This document shows, piece after piece, positions 7,882-8,025 of a DNA stretch of 8,025 nucleotides (within the stretch, counting starts at the first letter, position 1; each line of letters starts with the position of its first letter). This DNA comes from Methanobacterium sp. GTDB taxonomy: Archaea > Methanobacteriota > Methanobacteria > Methanobacteriales > Methanobacteriaceae. Under the pieces are notes generated by a model, which was not told the DNA's origin, ran no database searches, and saw only the letters and a program-made list of their open reading frames with translations. Made by a program: the position numbers and the translations under genes. Location: the NCBI GenBank assembly GCA_020854975.1, contig JAHKLQ010000101.1, positions 1 to 8,025 on the forward strand, given 5' to 3'.

Positions 7882-7902
7882 TTTTTTTAATTATTACTTT
7901 TT
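7882..7902 (+). terminator. T-tract terminator of the Lon-like gene
   Basis: Seven T (7882-7888) and five T (7898-7902) begin 8 nt after the stop codon, with no strong stem in front. This is the usual archaeal terminator form. A short palindrome, ATGAAG-T-CTTCAT (7913-7925), follows and may or may not take part. Confidence 0.45.
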
Positions 7903-8025
7903 CAATCTTTAGATGAAGTCTTCATTATGAAATTATACTATTTATCTAATACTAACTTGAAAAATGAAAAGATTTAATTATTTTAAGGGGAATATTCATA
8001 TATAATTAACCTAGAATCTGCTTTG

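Noticed and set aside
7913..7925. Palindrome ATGAAG-T-CTTCAT after the Lon-like gene
   Set aside because: It is short, lies after the T-tract terminator and has no identifiable gene downstream within the window.
7903..8025. Possible start of another gene at the right edge
   Set aside because: The stretch is AT-rich and I see no start codon with a ribosome binding site or a recognisable coding frame in it.

Overview
The window looks like chromosomal DNA of a methanogenic archaeon of the order Methanobacteriales, most likely Methanobacterium or a close relative. The reasons are an archaeal transcription factor B, an archaeal Gar1, an archaeal-type DnaG, a DUF211 protein, AT-rich intergenic DNA with archaeal TATA boxes, and Shine-Dalgarno sites of the GGAGG/GAGGTG kind. 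From memory, Methanothermobacter thermautotrophicus carries a similar neighbourhood around MTH885-MTH892 (MTH889 is the DUF211 protein), but I could not check this.

Layout. Positions 1-4174 are read on the minus strand and positions 4500-7874 on the plus strand, so 4175-4499 is a divergent promoter region. In minus-strand transcription order the left half holds a DUF211 protein and an RraA-like protein 30 nt apart (probably one operon), a polytopic UPF0104/flippase-like membrane protein, gar1 followed by tfb (one operon with a strong TATA box and a hairpin terminator), and a small orphan gene of 89 codons. The right half holds a small TOPRIM protein, then archaeal dnaG ending in a strong hairpin, then a Lon-like AAA+ ATPase.

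How the genes relate. Most are information-processing genes: TFB recruits RNA polymerase, Gar1 belongs to the pseudouridylation H/ACA RNP, and archaeal DnaG is a TOPRIM protein linked to the exosome and to primase activity. The DUF211/RraA pair and the UPF0104 protein have no firm role in methanogens.

Most interesting points. (1) The Lon-like protein has a complete LonB-type AAA+ module but stops where the Ser-Lys protease domain should begin, and it carries a CxxC/CxxC zinc knuckle where LonB has its membrane anchor. (2) The small TOPRIM gene ends at two adjacent TAG codons followed in frame by 19 protein-like codons. (3) Several operator-like repeats sit precisely around predicted promoters: two sets of direct repeats before the orphan gene, a 12-bp palindrome between TATA box and predicted start for DUF211, a dyad just upstream of the TATA box of the TOPRIM gene, and a cluster of TACTGT/ACAGTA half-sites before the UPF0104 gene. 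Several start codons are best placed downstream of the longest open frame. No CRISPR array, tRNA, rRNA or insertion sequence was seen. I do not see a clear multi-gene novel defence or mobile system here.
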